From assembly GCA_023665205.1 (NCBI GenBank), contig JAMPEJ010000003.1:1-64000 (forward strand): DNA of 64,000 nt. The letters run 5' to 3'. The notes below the pieces were generated by a model. The model did no database searches. It saw only the letters and a program-made list of their open reading frames with translations, and was not told where the DNA came from. A program made the position numbers and the translations under genes. This document shows, piece by piece, positions 62,860 through 64,000 of this stretch. Numbering within the stretch: the stretch's first letter is position 1; each line of letters opens with the position of its first letter. This DNA comes from Corallococcus sp. (GTDB taxonomy: Bacteria; Bacillota; Clostridia; Christensenellales; CAG-314).

Positions 62860-62894
62860 AAAATGCGTATTTCACAAAGTGATATACGCATTTT
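62860..62894 (+). terminator. Terminator of the DUF1540-type gene
   Basis: AAAATGCGTAT pairs perfectly with ATACGCATTTT, and the loop itself holds TCAC-aaa-GTGA; TTTTGC follows. The stretch 62895-63070 has no gene I trust. Confidence 0.85.
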
Positions 62895-63070
62895 GCTCGT
62901 TTTGCGTTGGCAATAGCGGAACGTTTGAAGCAAATACACGAACTTTACGAAATAAGTACGTTTTCAAGCATTTATGAGGACAAAACATATCATACGAAAT
63001 ATCAATTGGTTTGTGCTCAAAAACAACTATACTACGCCAAATACCTTCGCAGTAAACGCACGACATATAT

Positions 63071-63110
63071 AGAAAAAACAGGTCGGAAATTATTCCGACC
63101 TGAATTTTTT
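63071..63110. terminator. Bidirectional terminator
   Basis: CAGGTCGGAA (63079-63088) pairs perfectly with TTCCGACCTG (63093-63102). The minus strand continues TTTTTTCT, so it ends the surface-protein gene at the right edge. Confidence 0.9.
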
Positions 63111-63133
63111 CTTATGACTGAATTATATATTGA

Positions 63134-64000
63134 CTATTTAACAATCAATTCTACTGCCGCAATACCTGCCTGATTGCTTGTATCAGAACTAGCTACCGAT
63201 ATGCTGGTGATATTGTCATATGCAGACAAATCGAATGTTTGTGTAAACTCATTAGTTCCCGTCACTGTTGTGCCGTCAGACAAAGTCAAAGTAATAGTAC
63301 CAAGTGCTTTTGTAGTCCATTGCGTGAAAGTAAGTTTCAAACCGACAATAGATTTTCCTTCTACGGAAATAGTCATAGCCTTTGTTTTTGAAACAGGAAC
63401 ATCAGTAATGTTAGACGTCTGTTTGTTAGCGGAAGCCAAAACAATTTTTCCGGTTACAGATTCCTTGTCGAACGTAAGTTCACGGCTAGCATAGCTACTG
63501 TTCCATGTACCGGCATAAGTAGTATCGGTACTTGTAAACGCCAAATCCAACGCGACAGTCGTCGTTTCAGGTGCAACCGTAGTTACAGTCACAACAACGT
63601 TTATAGCATCTGTAGCGCCGGCTGCTACTGCAATTTCGTACTCAGCCTTGGATTCCGTATCTGCGGTTCCCGCAATACTTACGGATACAAGAGTGAACTT
63701 GTCGTTGAGGTTCAACGAAATGTAGTAGGTCTTGCCGCATTCCAAACTGTTGGGCGCCGTAGGCAACGTATTCTTTTCCCCGTCCTTCCAAGTAAGTTCC
63801 AGATTTGCAGGAGCGTCTGCTGCCGCTTCTCCTCCGTCTACAACATAAGTTACGCTTACTGCCACATATGTAGCGCTTTCATTTTTATATCCGCACTTGC
63901 TGCAAGCGTTATCCTCTCCGTTGGTATCGCAAGGCTCCGTCGTCGTATAAGTGCAGTCTCCGCAAGTTACACTGTGATTGCCTGCGTTATCCGAAGTGTA
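63134..64000 (-). CDS. Partial surface protein with Cys-pair motifs (start lies beyond the right edge)
   Basis: The frame is open from the right edge to the stop at 63134, giving the last 288 residues; there is no initiation site in the window. The first 45 residues carry CGDC and CSKCGYK motifs with nearby His and Cys (NHSVTCGDC, EPCDTNGEDNACSKCG), a zinc-ribbon-like repeat common in secreted Clostridia proteins. Then come beta-rich Thr/Ser/Val-rich modules of about 90-110 residues (VTYVVDGG, KEYEI-type strands, FTQTFDLSAYDNITSISVASS at the end). No membrane anchor or LPxTG is present at the C-terminus. Probably an extracellular protein; the function is unknown. Confidence 0.7.
   Translation of the reverse strand, partial: YTSDNAGNHSVTCGDCTYTTTEPCDTNGEDNACSKCGYKNESATYVAVSVTYVVDGGEAAADAPANLELTWKDGEKNTLPTAPNSLECGKTYYISLNLNDKFTLVSVSIAGTADTESKAEYEIAVAAGATDAINVVVTVTTVAPETTTVALDLAFTSTDTTYAGTWNSSYASRELTFDKESVTGKIVLASANKQTSNITDVPVSKTKAMTISVEGKSIVGLKLTFTQWTTKALGTITLTLSDGTTVTGTNEFTQTFDLSAYDNITSISVASSDTSNQAGIAAVELIVK

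Noticed and set aside
62907..63173. Open frame of 88 codons on the plus strand
   Set aside because: No ribosome-binding site, begins inside the tail of a terminator, runs through the bidirectional terminator at 63071-63110 and into the opposite gene.
1..64000. CRISPR array, prophage, insertion sequence, tRNA or rRNA genes
   Set aside because: No regularly spaced repeats, transposase, integrase, phage genes, cloverleaf or rRNA segments were seen on reading both strands.

Overview
The window looks like a chromosomal segment of an uncultured or gut-type member of the Clostridia (Firmicutes). By eye the GC content is moderate. Promoters are textbook sigma-A (TTGACA-N17-TATAAT), SD sequences are strong, TTG/GTG starts are frequent, and the order yqfC-yqfD-phoH-pgpH-ybeY-era-yqzL-recO is that of spore-forming Firmicutes. 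A placement near Christensenellales is only a guess from gene style. I see no prophage, IS element, CRISPR array or rRNA; the only stable RNA recognised is tmRNA.

Layout. 1-8.7 kb: a lipoprotein, a bacterial PH-domain membrane protein, a GNAT-ASCH fusion, two Nudix hydrolases, an EF-G-2-type GTPase, a glutamate-racemase-like protein without catalytic cysteines, ssrA (tmRNA) and a ferritin-like protein. 8.8-11.0 kb: a GNAT protein on an apparently leaderless mRNA, pnuC behind a long structured leader (possible riboswitch), and an OlsB-like acyltransferase. 11.2-37.2 kb: one long minus-strand carbohydrate-use locus. It appears to start at a promoter whose spacer carries a run of nine G and which is followed by a LacI-type operator. 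In transcription order it encodes an SGNH lipoprotein, a Gfo/Idh oxidoreductase, an ABC sugar importer (binding protein and two permeases) with a nucleoside hydrolase inside it, a 1539-residue YDG-repeat surface protein, a 1484-residue chimeric surface protein, ribokinase, a YesL protein, a LacI regulator, a cytoplasmic glycosidase, a NahK-like hexosamine kinase, GalT, GalE and an esterase. A terminator follows at 11235.

37.3-41.1 kb: a heterodimeric ABC exporter. 41.3-47.3 kb: the conserved housekeeping block, including the 44-codon yqzL overlapping recO. 47.3-50.3 kb: copA-csoR copper efflux under a CsoR-like operator. 50.4-53.6 kb (plus strand): a GDPD-family phosphodiesterase, then a YtrA-type ABC operon whose promoter is interleaved with the upstream terminator. 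53.6-56.3 kb: GH20 hexosaminidase and phosphofructokinase. 56.3-61.3 kb: potABCD polyamine importer with a leader of about 185 nt that carries a tandem hairpin repeat. 61.3-62.6 kb: rplI between repeat-rich spacers. 62.6-64 kb: a small Cys-rich DUF1540-type gene and the 3' end of a surface-protein gene that runs off the right edge.

How the genes fit together. The large locus reads as capture of a complex glycan at the cell surface, import of oligosaccharides by an ABC importer that must borrow an ATPase, and cytoplasmic processing of galactose/N-acetylhexosamine units by Leloir-type enzymes (NahK, GalT, GalE). A ribose branch (nucleoside hydrolase, ribokinase) sits in the same transcript. GH20 and PfkA at 53.6-56.2 kb fit the same amino-sugar diet.
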